Source of the DNA: CBDCKN01 sp965219035
GTDB lineage: Bacteria > Gemmatimonadota > Gemmatimonadetes > Longimicrobiales > Gaopeijiaceae
NCBI GenBank assembly: GCA_965219035.1
Contig: CBDCMR010000004.1
Location: 1,302,001 to 1,366,000 of the forward strand
Length of the DNA stretch: 64,000 nucleotides
Direction of reading: 5' to 3'
Within the stretch, counting starts at the first letter, position 1. Each line of letters starts with the position of its first letter. Under the pieces are notes generated by a model. It saw only the letters and a program-made list of their open reading frames with translations. It made no database searches and had not been told where the DNA came from. Below, in pieces: positions 32,472 to 42,256 of this stretch. The translations under genes were made by a program, and so were the position numbers.

Positions 32472-34628
32472 GTGACGAGTCTCGGACTCTACCTGATTCA
32501 GGCGGTGGAGGGCGCGGAGGCCCACGGAGCCTGGGAGCCCGTCCTGCCCGGGCTCATCATCCTGCTGCCGCTCCTGGGCTTCCTGATCAACGGAGCCCTG
32601 GCGCTGTCTGCGGCGCGGATCTCCGCCGACGCCGTACGAGCCGGCGGCGAGCACGACTTCCTTGGGGGTGGCCGTCCCAGGACCCACAGCTGGCCCACCT
32701 GGATCGGCCCCGGCGTGATGGGCCTGGCCTTCCTCCTCACGGTGGTAAACTTCGTGGGGATGGTGGGAGCCGAGATCCACGAGCCCGTCGTCCGCAGCTA
32801 CTGGACTTGGATGGTCACGGGCAGCTTCGAGGTCGCCGCCGCCATCCAGCTCGACCAGCTCGCCATGGTCATGATGTTGGTCATCACCGGTGTCGGCTTC
32901 CTGATCCACGTGTTCAGCGTCGGGTACATGCAGGACGACCCGGGCTACCCCCGGTATTTCGCCTACCTGAATCTCTTCGTCTTTTTCATGCTGATCCTGG
33001 TCATGGGATCGAGCTATGCGGTCATGTTCGTGGGCTGGGAGGGCGTCGGGCTCTGTTCCTACCTGCTCATCGGCTACTGGTTCAGCGACGAGGAGAAGGC
33101 GTCGGCGGGGAAGAAGGCGTTCATCGTCAACCGGATCGGGGACCTGGGTTTCCTACTGGCCGTCTTCCTGTTGTTCGTGGCCTTCGGATCGATGGACTAC
33201 GTGGACGTTTTTGGAGGAGCCGAGGACGTCTTCGAGTACGGCGGACCGCTCGTCACCACAGTGACCCTCTTCTTTCTGGTCGCCGCCACCGGGAAGAGCG
33301 CGCAGATCCCGCTCTACATCTGGCTGCCCGACGCCATGTGGGGCCCGACGCCCGTCTCGGCCCTGATCCACGCCGCCACCATGGTGACGGCGGGCGTCTA
33401 CCTGGTCGCGCGATCGTCGCTCCTTTTCGCTCTGGCGCCCCTCAGCAGCGCGGCGGTGGCCGGAATAGGCGTGCTTACCGCCCTCTTCGCGGCGACCATC
33501 GCGCTCAAGCAATACGACATCAAGCGGGTGCTTGCGTACTCCACCGTGTCCCAGCTCGGCTACATGTTTCTGGGAGTCGGGGTAGGGGCCTACACGGCGG
33601 GCGTGTTCCACCTCATGACCCACGCCTTCTTCAAGGCGCTCCTCTTCTTGGGCTCCGGCGCGGTGATCCACTCCATACACCACGCCCTGCACCACACCCA
33701 CAAGGACTGGGACGCCCAGGACATGCGCAACATGGGTGGGCTCAGGCAATACATGCCCATCACGTGGGTCACCATGTGGCTCGCCACCCTGGCCATCGCC
33801 GGGATCTGGCCCTTCGCCGGGTTCTTCAGCAAGGACGAGATCATTTGGATGACCGGCGCCATGGCCGGGGCGGAGAACGCTCCCTATGCCGGCCTATATA
33901 CGGCCTACTGGGTGATGGCGTTGGCGACGGCCATGCTCACCGCGTTCTACATGACGCGCCTCATGGTCATGACCTTCCACGGCACGAACAGGACCGGGTC
34001 GGAAGAGGCCCGGCATCTCCATGAGGCCCCGAAGACCATGTGGATCCCGCTGGCCATCCTGGCGGCGTTGTCGGTGGTCGGCGGCTGGGTCAACGTGTCC
34101 GAGGACCTTCAGGGGTCGTTCCTGGGCGGCTTCGGCATTCTTCCCATGTCCGAATCGCTGCACCACTGGCTCGAGCCCGTGACGGAGGCCGCCCACCGCG
34201 TGCAAGAGACTCATCTGGGCGGGATCGCCCACTCGGCGCCCTTCGGGGGAGGCGAGGTGGCCTGGGGGATCATCTCCACGGTGGCCGCCCTCATCGTCGT
34301 CATGGCCACGATCCGGCTGCTGGCCCCCAAGGACGTCACGGTCGCGACGGAAGACGCGGCGCCCACGGGCTTCGCCGGCATCCTCTACAACAAGTGGTAC
34401 GTGGACGAGCTGTACGACCGCATCGTGGTCCGCCCGATCCAGGCCCTGTCCCGCTTCTCGTGGCGTGTCGTCGACGCAGGCATCATCGACGGATTCGTCA
34501 ATCTCGTCGGGAACGGGGCGCGAGCTGTGGGTTGGGTCGGCAGCCTCTTCCAGACCGGCCAAGTGAACACGTACGCATTCGTCTTTACAGTTGGAGTCCT
34601 AGTGATCCTCGGAATGGTAGCCTTCTAA
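32472..34628 (+). CDS. nuoL: NADH-quinone oxidoreductase subunit L
   Basis: NuoL (718 residues) is the distal antiporter-like proton pump of the membrane arm. Motifs in order: FVGWEGVGLCSYLLIGYWFS near 183-202 with the essential Glu, PLYIWLPDAMWGPTPVSALI near 279-298 with HAATMVTAG after it, IALKQYDIKRVLAYSTVSQL near 338-357 with Lys, and the long lateral helix toward the C-terminus. GTG 32472 is the only sensible start and lies 4 bp after the nuoK stop. A 142-bp gap with a small hairpin AGTACC-TTGC-GGTACT separates it from nuoM; no gene was seen there. Confidence 0.95.
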   Translation: MTSLGLYLIQAVEGAEAHGAWEPVLPGLIILLPLLGFLINGALALSAARISADAVRAGGEHDFLGGGRPRTHSWPTWIGPGVMGLAFLLTVVNFVGMVGAEIHEPVVRSYWTWMVTGSFEVAAAIQLDQLAMVMMLVITGVGFLIHVFSVGYMQDDPGYPRYFAYLNLFVFFMLILVMGSSYAVMFVGWEGVGLCSYLLIGYWFSDEEKASAGKKAFIVNRIGDLGFLLAVFLLFVAFGSMDYVDVFGGAEDVFEYGGPLVTTVTLFFLVAATGKSAQIPLYIWLPDAMWGPTPVSALIHAATMVTAGVYLVARSSLLFALAPLSSAAVAGIGVLTALFAATIALKQYDIKRVLAYSTVSQLGYMFLGVGVGAYTAGVFHLMTHAFFKALLFLGSGAVIHSIHHALHHTHKDWDAQDMRNMGGLRQYMPITWVTMWLATLAIAGIWPFAGFFSKDEIIWMTGAMAGAENAPYAGLYTAYWVMALATAMLTAFYMTRLMVMTFHGTNRTGSEEARHLHEAPKTMWIPLAILAALSVVGGWVNVSEDLQGSFLGGFGILPMSESLHHWLEPVTEAAHRVQETHLGGIAHSAPFGGGEVAWGIISTVAALIVVMATIRLLAPKDVTVATEDAAPTGFAGILYNKWYVDELYDRIVVRPIQALSRFSWRVVDAGIIDGFVNLVGNGARAVGWVGSLFQTGQVNTYAFVFTVGVLVILGMVAF

Positions 34629-34770
34629 TGGGTGGGACGCTGAAATCGGCACAGGGCGGCGTCGCTCTTCGTCGGCGCGCCTGCGAAGTACCTTGCGGTA
34701 CTCCTCGGCGCACCTCCTCAGGCTCCTACCCCTGCACTCGATTTGAGCGTCCCCTGGACACGACGGTGGC

Positions 34771-36339
34771 ATGTTAGACGCGCTCGCCTACGATAGCTGG
34801 GCGCTGCACGCCCTCATCTGGATGCCCCTGGTGGGGATGATCCACGTGCTGTGGGTCCCTGAGAAGCGGGCCAAGCACCTGGCCCTTTGGTGGAGCGTAG
34901 CGGTCTTCGTCCTGAGCCTGGGACTCTGGTGGGCGTACGATCCGACGATGGGCGCTGGCGGATATCAGCTCACGAGCAGCCGGCCGTGGATCGGCCAGTG
35001 GGGTGTGAACTACGCCCTGGGACTCGACGGCATCAGCCTGTTCATGGTGCTGCTGACGACATTTACGACGCCGCTCGCCATCCTGGGGTCCTTCAACTAC
35101 ATCAAGAAGAACGAGAAGGCCTTCTACGCCCTGATGCTCCTCCTGGAGGTCGGGGTCGTGGGTGTCTTCGCCGCGGTGGATCTCTTCCTCTTCTACGTGT
35201 TCTTCGAGCTCACCCTGGTCCCCATGTACTTCATCGTGGGCATCTGGGGCGGCGAGCGCAGGGTCTATGCGGCGGTGAAGTTCTTCCTGTTCACCGCCTT
35301 CGGATCGCTTCTCATGCTGGTGGCGATCCTCTACCTGTACTTCCGGGCGAAAACGCTTATGGGCGTCACTTCGTTCGCGTTTCTGGACCTGCTGCAGGTT
35401 CCGCTGTCTCCCGCGGAGCAGTTCGGGCTCTTCTCGGCATTCGCGCTGGCCTTCGCCATCAAGGTGCCGCTCTTCCCGTTCCACACCTGGCTTCCCGATG
35501 CGCACGTCGAGGCTCCCACGCCGGGCTCGGTCGTGCTGGCCGCGGTCCTCCTGAAGATGGGAACCTACGGGTTCGTGCGGTTCCTGCTGCCCTTCTTCCC
35601 GGTGGCCTCCCAACACCCCATTGTGATCATGACGATGCTGACCCTGGGCGTGGTGGGAATCATCTACGCGGCCTGGGTGGCGGCGGTGCAGCCCGATGCC
35701 AAAAAGCTCGTGGCGTACACCTCCGTGGCCCACATGGGCTTCGTGGTCATCGGGATCTTCGCCCTCAGCATCAACGGCCTCCAGGGTGGGATGCTCGTCA
35801 TGATCTCCCACGGGATCTCCACGGGCGCCCTGTTCCTCTTGCTCGGCATGCTCCATGAGCGCCGGCACACCCGGGCGATCGAGGACTTCGGCGGTCTGGG
35901 CCGCGTGGCGCCCTGGTTCGCCACGGCCTTCGTCATTACGGCGCTGGCCTCCATCGGCCTCCCGGGCACGAGCGGCTTCCCCGGCGAGTTCCTGGCTCTC
36001 CTGGGCACGTTCGAGAACCATCCCGTGATGGGAGGCCTAGCGGCTACGGGAGTGATCTTCGCAGCGTACTACATGCTGCCCATGGTCCAGCGCATCTTCT
36101 TCAACGCGCTCGACCAGGAGGAGAACAGGAAGGTCGAGGATCTGTCCCGGCGGGAGATCACCATTCTGGCCCCCATGATCGCCCTCATGATCTGGATCGG
36201 TGTATATCCCACCCCCTTCCTGCTGCGCATGGAGCCCAGCGTGCAGGCGGTGCTGGAGCGCGTCGAAGCCGCGGCACCAGCGGAAGCCACCCAGATCGAA
36301 GCCCCCGATACGAAGACCGCCAACACGGCAGTGGACTAG
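34771..36339 (+). CDS. nuoM: NADH-quinone oxidoreductase subunit M
   Basis: NuoM (522 residues) is the second antiporter-like subunit. Conserved features are FYVFFELTLVPMYFIVGIWG near 147-166 with the essential Glu, VPLFPFHTWLPDAHVEAPTP near 231-250 with GSVVLA after it, and KKLVAYTSVAHMGFVVIG near 311-328. The C-terminal tail (EATQIEAPDTKTANTAVD) is a polar extension. The stop TAG is followed by GAGAGGCCTC and a further TA, a possible 10-bp relic of the repeat element. Confidence 0.95.
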   Translation: MLDALAYDSWALHALIWMPLVGMIHVLWVPEKRAKHLALWWSVAVFVLSLGLWWAYDPTMGAGGYQLTSSRPWIGQWGVNYALGLDGISLFMVLLTTFTTPLAILGSFNYIKKNEKAFYALMLLLEVGVVGVFAAVDLFLFYVFFELTLVPMYFIVGIWGGERRVYAAVKFFLFTAFGSLLMLVAILYLYFRAKTLMGVTSFAFLDLLQVPLSPAEQFGLFSAFALAFAIKVPLFPFHTWLPDAHVEAPTPGSVVLAAVLLKMGTYGFVRFLLPFFPVASQHPIVIMTMLTLGVVGIIYAAWVAAVQPDAKKLVAYTSVAHMGFVVIGIFALSINGLQGGMLVMISHGISTGALFLLLGMLHERRHTRAIEDFGGLGRVAPWFATAFVITALASIGLPGTSGFPGEFLALLGTFENHPVMGGLAATGVIFAAYYMLPMVQRIFFNALDQEENRKVEDLSRREITILAPMIALMIWIGVYPTPFLLRMEPSVQAVLERVEAAAPAEATQIEAPDTKTANTAVD

Positions 36340-36355
36340 AGAGGCCTCTAGATAT

Positions 36356-37864
36356 ATGCAGCTCGACTTCAGCAATCAGGCCCACTTTCTCATCGCCCTG
36401 GCCCCAGAGTTCGTTCTCTCCGTGTGGGGCATGGTGATCCTCATACTGGGCGTGAGCCGGCGGCAGCGTACCAATCCCGACGCGGCCACCGATCTGGGCT
36501 GGATGTCTCTTATCGGAGTGCTGGTGGCGGCCTCGGTGAACGGTTGGCTCTATGGAGTCTCGGAGGTGGGCACCGGCTCCATGATCGCCGTGGACCGGTT
36601 CGCGCTCTTCGCCAACTGGATCTTCCTCGCCGCTGTGGGACTCAGCATCCTCATCTCCCTGGCCTACGTCAAGCGGCAGGAGCTGCAGGCCGGAGAGTTC
36701 TACGGGCTCCTCATTTACTCGACCGTAGGTCTGATGGTCATGGCGGCGGCCCGGGACCTCATCGTGATTTTCCTGGGCCTGGAGATCATGTCCATCGCCG
36801 TCTACGCCCTCACGGCCATGAACCTCCGCGATCGCAAGTCGGCGGAAGCGGGCCTGAAGTACTTCATGCTGGGCGCCTTCTCCACGGGGTTCTTCCTCTA
36901 TGGGATCGCCCTCGTGTACGGGGCGGCGGGCAGCACGCATATCGGCCGTATTGCGGATGTGGTCGCGAGCGGCAGTGCCCATGGAGCCCTCCTGGGCTTC
37001 GGAATCGCCCTCCTGGCGGTGGGCTTCGCTTTCAAGGTCTCGGCGGTCCCGTTTCACATGTGGACTCCGGACGTCTACGAGGGGGCTCCCACGCCCGTCA
37101 CTGCGTTCACGGCCGTGGCCGTGAAGGCGGGGGCGTTCGTGGCCTTCCTGAGGGTGTTCTCGGTCGCATTCGAGGGTGCCTACGAGAGCTGGTGGGCCAT
37201 CCTTTGGTGGCTGGCGGTCATTACGATGATCGTCGCGAACCTCATCGCCCTCGTGCAGGCGAGCGTGAAGCGCATGCTGGCATACTCGGGAATCGCCCAC
37301 GCCGGCTACCTCATGGTGGCGATGGTGGCGGCGAACGAGACGGCCGCGGCGGGCCTCCTCTTCTACCTGCTGGTCTACACCCTCATGAACATCGGTGCGT
37401 TCGGAGTGGTGGTCCTGGTGTCCCGCCAAAGCGAGGAGCGCCAGCAGATCGAGGAGTACGCAGGCTTCGGTTGGCAGCAGCCGGTGCTCGGGGTCTTCCT
37501 GTCCGTCTTCCTCCTGTCCCTCGCGGGCTTCCCGGGTACGGGAGGGTTCATGGCGAAGATCTTCCTGCTCCAAGGGGCCATGGAGGCCGATCTGGTCTAC
37601 CTATCCGTCATCCTGGTACTGACGACGCTCGTCTCGTACTGGTATTACCTGCGGGTGGCGTGGTTCATGTGGATGCGGGAGGCCCCTGCCGCAGACACCC
37701 ACGAGGGGATCTCGGTGCCCCTGGCGATGCGGCTCGCCCTGGTCGTCGGCGTGGTCCTGGTGCTCTACCTGGGTGTCTTCCCGGGGGGTACCGTCGAATT
37801 CGCCCGGTCGAGTGTGCAGGGGCTCTCAGCCGTCGGGCAGGGCCTCGTCGGCCTGGCGCCATAG
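36356..37864 (+). CDS. nuoN: NADH-quinone oxidoreductase subunit N
   Basis: NuoN (502 residues) is the third antiporter-like subunit and ends the operon. Marks are IVIFLGLEIMSIAVYALTAM near 138-157, SAVPFHMWTPDVYEGAPTPV near 230-249 and QASVKRMLAYSGIAHAGYLM near 302-321. ATG 36356 gives the usual short N-terminus (MQLDFSNQAHF); the longer frame to 36200 is inside nuoM. The last six codons stand 7 bp before the start of the phosphohexomutase, which may be read through from the nuo promoter. Confidence 0.95.
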   Translation: MQLDFSNQAHFLIALAPEFVLSVWGMVILILGVSRRQRTNPDAATDLGWMSLIGVLVAASVNGWLYGVSEVGTGSMIAVDRFALFANWIFLAAVGLSILISLAYVKRQELQAGEFYGLLIYSTVGLMVMAAARDLIVIFLGLEIMSIAVYALTAMNLRDRKSAEAGLKYFMLGAFSTGFFLYGIALVYGAAGSTHIGRIADVVASGSAHGALLGFGIALLAVGFAFKVSAVPFHMWTPDVYEGAPTPVTAFTAVAVKAGAFVAFLRVFSVAFEGAYESWWAILWWLAVITMIVANLIALVQASVKRMLAYSGIAHAGYLMVAMVAANETAAAGLLFYLLVYTLMNIGAFGVVVLVSRQSEERQQIEEYAGFGWQQPVLGVFLSVFLLSLAGFPGTGGFMAKIFLLQGAMEADLVYLSVILVLTTLVSYWYYLRVAWFMWMREAPAADTHEGISVPLAMRLALVVGVVLVLYLGVFPGGTVEFARSSVQGLSAVGQGLVGLAP

Positions 37865-37871
37865 AAGCTAC

Positions 37872-39260
37872 GTGTCTATTTCCGATCACATCTTCCGGCA
37901 GTACGATATTCGGGGTCTCGCAGCCACAGAGCTCACGCCGGAGGTCTCCGAGGGCGTTGGCCGGGCGTATGGGACCATGGCCCGTGAGCGTCTTGGGAGC
38001 CCTCTACGAATCGCAGTGGGCTGCGACAACCGGCCCTCGTCCCCGGATCTGGTGGCCGGCTTGATCCGTGGCCTCACGGGCTCGGGAGCCGATGTGGTTG
38101 ACGTGGGGACAGTGCCCACGCCCACGCTCTACTGGGCCGAGAGGATCCTCTCCACCGACGGCGGCATCCAGATCACCGGATCACATAATCCGCCGGAGTG
38201 GAACGGCATCAAGATGACGCTGCAGGGCGCCTCCGTGTACGGAGAGGCCATCCAGGACCTGAAGCGACGTATCGTGGGCGGAGAGGACGGGGAGGGGGAG
38301 GGGGGAGGCAGCGCCGAGCGGGTGGACATCCTCGAGCGTTACATCGACGACCTGGCGGGGCGATTCGACCTCACCGGTCCCGTGAAGGTGGTTCTGGACT
38401 GCGGGAACGGCACAGGATCTCTCGTGGGCGTCGCTCTCTTGCAACAGATCGGGGCCCAGGTAGTGCCTCTCTACTGCGATTCCGACGGCACGTTTCCGAA
38501 CCACCACCCGGACCCCACGGTGGACGAATATCTGGTGGATCTCATCGACACCGTTCGGCGGGAGGGGGCGGACCTAGGGATCGGCTTCGACGGCGACGCC
38601 GATCGCATCGGCGCCGTGGACGAACAGGGCCAGATCGTGCGCGGAGACATCCTCCTGCTCCTCCTGGGGCTCGACGTGCTTCGCAAGCGGGGGCCGGGCC
38701 AGAAGCTCGTCTTCGACGTGAAGTGCTCCCAGGTCCTTCCCGACGAGTTCGCCAAGGCCGGCGGCGAGCCCATCATGTGGAAAACCGGCCATTCGCTTAT
38801 CAAGGAAAAGATGCGAGAGACCGGAGCGCTCGTCGCCGGGGAGTTGTCCGGTCACATCTGCCTCGCCGACGACTATCTTGGGTTCGACGATGCTCCCTAC
38901 GACGCCTGCCGTCTTGTGGACCTCATCGCACGCTCCGAACGTAGCTTCTCGGAGATGGTGTCGGATTTCCCGGTGTATGTTTCGACGCCCGAGCTTCGTA
39001 TCGAGGTGACCGAAGAGTCCAAGTTCGGGCTCATGCGGGCGGCCCAGGAGCACTTCAAGAATACTCGCGAGGTGATAGACATAGACGGGGCACGCATACT
39101 CTTCGACGACGGCTGGGGGCTCCTCCGGGCCTCCAACACTCAGCCCGTCATCGTCGCCCGGTACGAGGCTCGAACGGGGGAGGGCTTGCGCGTCATCAGG
39201 GAAGAGGTCGAATCGTGGCTGCGAACACAGAACGTGGAGGTCCGACATGAGGCTCGGTGA
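37872..39260 (+). CDS. Phosphomannomutase/phosphoglucomutase
   Basis: This is an alpha-D-phosphohexomutase (462 residues) that interconverts hexose 1- and 6-phosphates for envelope polysaccharides. The catalytic Ser is in QITGSHNPPEWNGIKM near 99-114, the Mg-binding loop is GFDGDADRIG near 238-247, the sugar-specificity loop GELSGHICL near 320-328, and the phosphate-binding loop RASNTQPVIV near 418-427. The N-terminus FRQYDIRG is typical of the AlgC/ManB group. The GELSGH loop fits enzymes active on both mannose and glucose phosphates. GTG 37872 is preferred. It overlaps the next gene by 14 bp. Confidence 0.9.
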   Translation: MSISDHIFRQYDIRGLAATELTPEVSEGVGRAYGTMARERLGSPLRIAVGCDNRPSSPDLVAGLIRGLTGSGADVVDVGTVPTPTLYWAERILSTDGGIQITGSHNPPEWNGIKMTLQGASVYGEAIQDLKRRIVGGEDGEGEGGGSAERVDILERYIDDLAGRFDLTGPVKVVLDCGNGTGSLVGVALLQQIGAQVVPLYCDSDGTFPNHHPDPTVDEYLVDLIDTVRREGADLGIGFDGDADRIGAVDEQGQIVRGDILLLLLGLDVLRKRGPGQKLVFDVKCSQVLPDEFAKAGGEPIMWKTGHSLIKEKMRETGALVAGELSGHICLADDYLGFDDAPYDACRLVDLIARSERSFSEMVSDFPVYVSTPELRIEVTEESKFGLMRAAQEHFKNTREVIDIDGARILFDDGWGLLRASNTQPVIVARYEARTGEGLRVIREEVESWLRTQNVEVRHEAR

Positions 39261-42000
39261 CCTTCGAGGCGGACGCCTCTTGCTGGCTTTCGTCGCCGCC
39301 GTCCTCGCGATGTTGCTTCTCGGCCGGATCGGCGCCAGCGCCTACGTTGAGATCCTCTGGTTTGAGGCCGTCGGTTTCTCGTCCGTCTTTTGGACGCGAA
39401 TCCTATGGGAGTGGGGCACCCGCATCACGGGAGCCACGGTGGTGGCCATCGCCATCTTCGCCAACCTCCGGATCGTGGCACGGACGTTGGGCGGCATACG
39501 TATCAAGCGGCGGGTGGGTGATCTGGTGATCTCCGAGCAACTCCCCGAGGCCTACGTCTTCTGGGGAATCATCCTGATCTCGGCCCTCATGGGAGCGTGG
39601 TTCGGAGCGTCCATCCCCCGAGCCATCGGGCTCCAGCTCCTCTTCCTTCTCAAGGCTCCCGTCTGGGGGATGGTCGATCCCATCCTGGGCAAGGACCTGA
39701 CGTTCTACGTCATCCTCCTTCCCGTCGTCGTGGCCGTAGTGACCTTCGGCATGGTCGTGGCGTTCCTCGTGTTCACCCTCGCGTCGGCGGGCTACGCCGC
39801 CACCGGCGTGCTCCAGTGGGGACGCGGGCGGATCGAAATAGAGGGGCAACCTCGCACGCACCTGACGATTATCGTCGCCTCGTTCTTCGTGCTCCTGGCC
39901 ATCCGCTTCTGGCTCGGGCGATACCTCCTCCTGCTCGACGGGACCTCCGGCGTCCAGAGCATCTTTGGTTACGCGGACGCCGAAGCCCGCCTCCCGGCCA
40001 TGCGCATCCTGACGCTGCTCTCCGCCTTCGCGGGCATCGGGACTATGTGGAGTGGCCTGAAGGGACGCATCCTCCCGGCTGCCGCAACCGTCGGGGCCTT
40101 GGTCGTCGGGGGACTGGTGGTCGGCCAGGCCTACCCGTCCTTCGTCCAGCGTTTCCGGGTGGAGCCTAACGAGCTCGAGCGCGAAACGTCTTTCATCGAG
40201 CACAACATCCGCTTCACCCGGTTCGGCTTCGATCTCACCGAACTCGAGGAACGGGAGTTCGAGTACGAGCAGGACGTAGACGTGGATTGGCAGGCAGCGG
40301 CGGCGCAGTTCAGCGGACTGCCCGTGTGGAGCTCTCGGGCTCTGCTCACGACGTTCCGAGAGCTCGAGGCACGGTTCCCCTACTACGACTTCTCGGGCGT
40401 GACCGTGGACCGCTACGAGACCGCCGGGGGACCGGTCCCCGTCGCCATCTCGGTTCGCGAGATCCTGCCACGGGGCATTCAGGACCCCAACTGGCAGAAC
40501 GTTCACCTCCGCAACCTCTACATTCAGGGCATGGGTGCTGTGGCGAGCGCGGCAGGGTCCCGGACGCCCCAGGGCCGGCCTCCCATGTTCGTGTCCGGCA
40601 TTCCTCCCGAGTTCAGCGAGAGCGGGATCGCGCCCGAGGGTTTACGCCTTACGCGGCCGGAAGTCTACGTCGGGACCCGGAGACAGGGCTTTGCCATCGT
40701 GGATCCCGGTCAGCGGACGGCGCCCGATGGGGGTCCCGCTCGACCCGGTATCGACTTTCCTAGGGGGATCGAGCTCAGCTCCCTCCTGAGAACGCTGGCG
40801 CTGGCATGGCAAGCCAGGGACGCGAACCTCCTGTTCGCTTCCGAGGTGACCAACACCAGCCGGTTCCTGTTTCGGCGAGACGTCTTGAGCCGGGTGCTCA
40901 GGATCTCGGGGCCGCTCCTGCGCTACCCCGACGAGCCCTATCCCGTCATCCACGATGGGCACATCGTCTGGATCCTCGAGGGATTCACCGGCACCCGCTG
41001 GTTCCCCCTCTCGACCACCCACAACCTCGAGGCCGGTCGGCCGGTCCGGTACGCTCGAAACAGCGTGAAGGTTACGGTGGACGGGGTTACCGGCGAGGTG
41101 ACCTTTTACGTGGTCGATGACAGCGATCGGTTGCTCCAGGCCTACCGGCAGGGCTTCCCCACGCTCTTCAGGCCCATCGACGAAATGCCAGAGGGCCTCC
41201 TCGGCCACATCCGCTACTCGCGGAGCATGCTGAACCTTCAGGCGCGAGTCCTCAACCGATACCATCAGGACAGCGCGCCGGTCTTCCACGGCCAGCAGGA
41301 CGTCTGGGAGCTCCCGCAGGAGCTCGCCCAAGGGACCACGCCGGTGCCGTACCAGGCCGAGTACGGGATCTACCTTTTGCCTGGTGAGTCGGAGGCTGAC
41401 TTCCTCCTCACTTCGGTGTTCGTGCCGCGTGGTCGGCAGAATCTGACGGCCATCCTGGTGGCCCGGAGTGATCCGTATCATTACGGGGAGCTCATACTCT
41501 TCGACGTCCCCGTTGAGGATCAGGCCCCGGGTCCCCGCCAGGTGGAGGCTCTCATCGAGCAGGATCCGGCCATTTCGCAGCAGTTCTCCCTTTGGCGAAC
41601 GGGGGGCAGCCAGGTGTGGACGGGACACCTGCACCTGGTTCCCGTGGGTGAGACGCTTCTGTACATGGAGCCTGTCTTCCTGGCGGCCGAGGCGGATGCC
41701 ATCCCCGAGCTCCGCCGTTTCGTGGTCAGCGACGGGCGGCGTGTGTCAATGGAGGAAACGCTGGAGCAATCCATCCAGACCTTGGCGTCCATGTCCGGCG
41801 ACACGCCACCCCTCATAGAGCCCACCCTGGTGGGCGCCGACCTGCCGTCAGTCGACAGGGGCCGGTGGCCGGCCGAAGCCCTCGCCCTACTGGAGGACGC
41901 CGAGGCTGCGCTTCGCGCCGGAGATTTCCAGGGATTCGGCATCGCCCTGGACGAGCTCAAGGCCCTTCTCCAGCGCCTCTCCCAGGAGGGTGGCAATTAG
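39247..42000 (+). CDS. UPF0182 family membrane protein
   Basis: The 917-residue protein belongs to UPF0182 (COG1615), known from Actinobacteria and some other groups, function unknown. The first 300 residues have about seven hydrophobic helices; FFVLLAIRFWLGRYLLLLDG and NELERETSFIEHNIRFTRFG near 311-330 are family marks, followed by YDFSGVTVDRY. The rest is a large soluble domain with RYSRSMLNLQARVLNRYHQD, and a helical C-terminus of about 40 residues. ATG 39247 lies inside the end of the mutase gene. Its stop TAG is formed with the TA flank of a repeat element (41998-42125). Confidence 0.9.
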   Translation: MRLGDLRGGRLLLAFVAAVLAMLLLGRIGASAYVEILWFEAVGFSSVFWTRILWEWGTRITGATVVAIAIFANLRIVARTLGGIRIKRRVGDLVISEQLPEAYVFWGIILISALMGAWFGASIPRAIGLQLLFLLKAPVWGMVDPILGKDLTFYVILLPVVVAVVTFGMVVAFLVFTLASAGYAATGVLQWGRGRIEIEGQPRTHLTIIVASFFVLLAIRFWLGRYLLLLDGTSGVQSIFGYADAEARLPAMRILTLLSAFAGIGTMWSGLKGRILPAAATVGALVVGGLVVGQAYPSFVQRFRVEPNELERETSFIEHNIRFTRFGFDLTELEEREFEYEQDVDVDWQAAAAQFSGLPVWSSRALLTTFRELEARFPYYDFSGVTVDRYETAGGPVPVAISVREILPRGIQDPNWQNVHLRNLYIQGMGAVASAAGSRTPQGRPPMFVSGIPPEFSESGIAPEGLRLTRPEVYVGTRRQGFAIVDPGQRTAPDGGPARPGIDFPRGIELSSLLRTLALAWQARDANLLFASEVTNTSRFLFRRDVLSRVLRISGPLLRYPDEPYPVIHDGHIVWILEGFTGTRWFPLSTTHNLEAGRPVRYARNSVKVTVDGVTGEVTFYVVDDSDRLLQAYRQGFPTLFRPIDEMPEGLLGHIRYSRSMLNLQARVLNRYHQDSAPVFHGQQDVWELPQELAQGTTPVPYQAEYGIYLLPGESEADFLLTSVFVPRGRQNLTAILVARSDPYHYGELILFDVPVEDQAPGPRQVEALIEQDPAISQQFSLWRTGGSQVWTGHLHLVPVGETLLYMEPVFLAAEADAIPELRRFVVSDGRRVSMEETLEQSIQTLASMSGDTPPLIEPTLVGADLPSVDRGRWPAEALALLEDAEAALRAGDFQGFGIALDELKALLQRLSQEGGN

Positions 42001-42125
42001 TGTCGAATCCCGAAATCCTCGGCCATTGATCTCGCTCCGCTCGATCGTCTCGCGGTCCACTCCGTACTCATAAAGACCGCGATGGTCTCGCGGCTCGAGC
42101 ACCGATGCATCCGGATCCGACACTA
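41998..42125 (+). mobile_element. TA-flanked element on the stop codon of the UPF0182 gene
   Basis: TA at 41998-41999 (in the TAG stop) and at 42124-42125 flank inverted ends GTGTCGAATCC and GGATCCGACAC, matching at 10 of 11 positions. Its interior, in reverse orientation, matches the right half of the copy at 54433-54712: GATGCATCGGTGCTCGAGCC, then ACCGCGAGACGATCGAGCG and AGCGAGATCAATGGCCGAG. Size 128 bp including both TA. Confidence 0.82.
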
Positions 42126-42256
42126 GGCCCCCGTTCCTTGATCGCTCCTTGCAGCCTAGGTAGCTTGAGGCCCTCGCAGGCTCCGTCTCACGGCGCGAGA
42201 CGATGTCGTCTCCGGAGCTATTCCGATCGGTTGATTCGACTTCGAGCCCGACTCAG

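Noticed and set aside
34774..36021. Long minus-strand open frame of 415 codons opposite nuoM
   Set aside because: Composition is a His/Glu/Arg-rich shadow of the membrane-protein gene nuoM and has no family.
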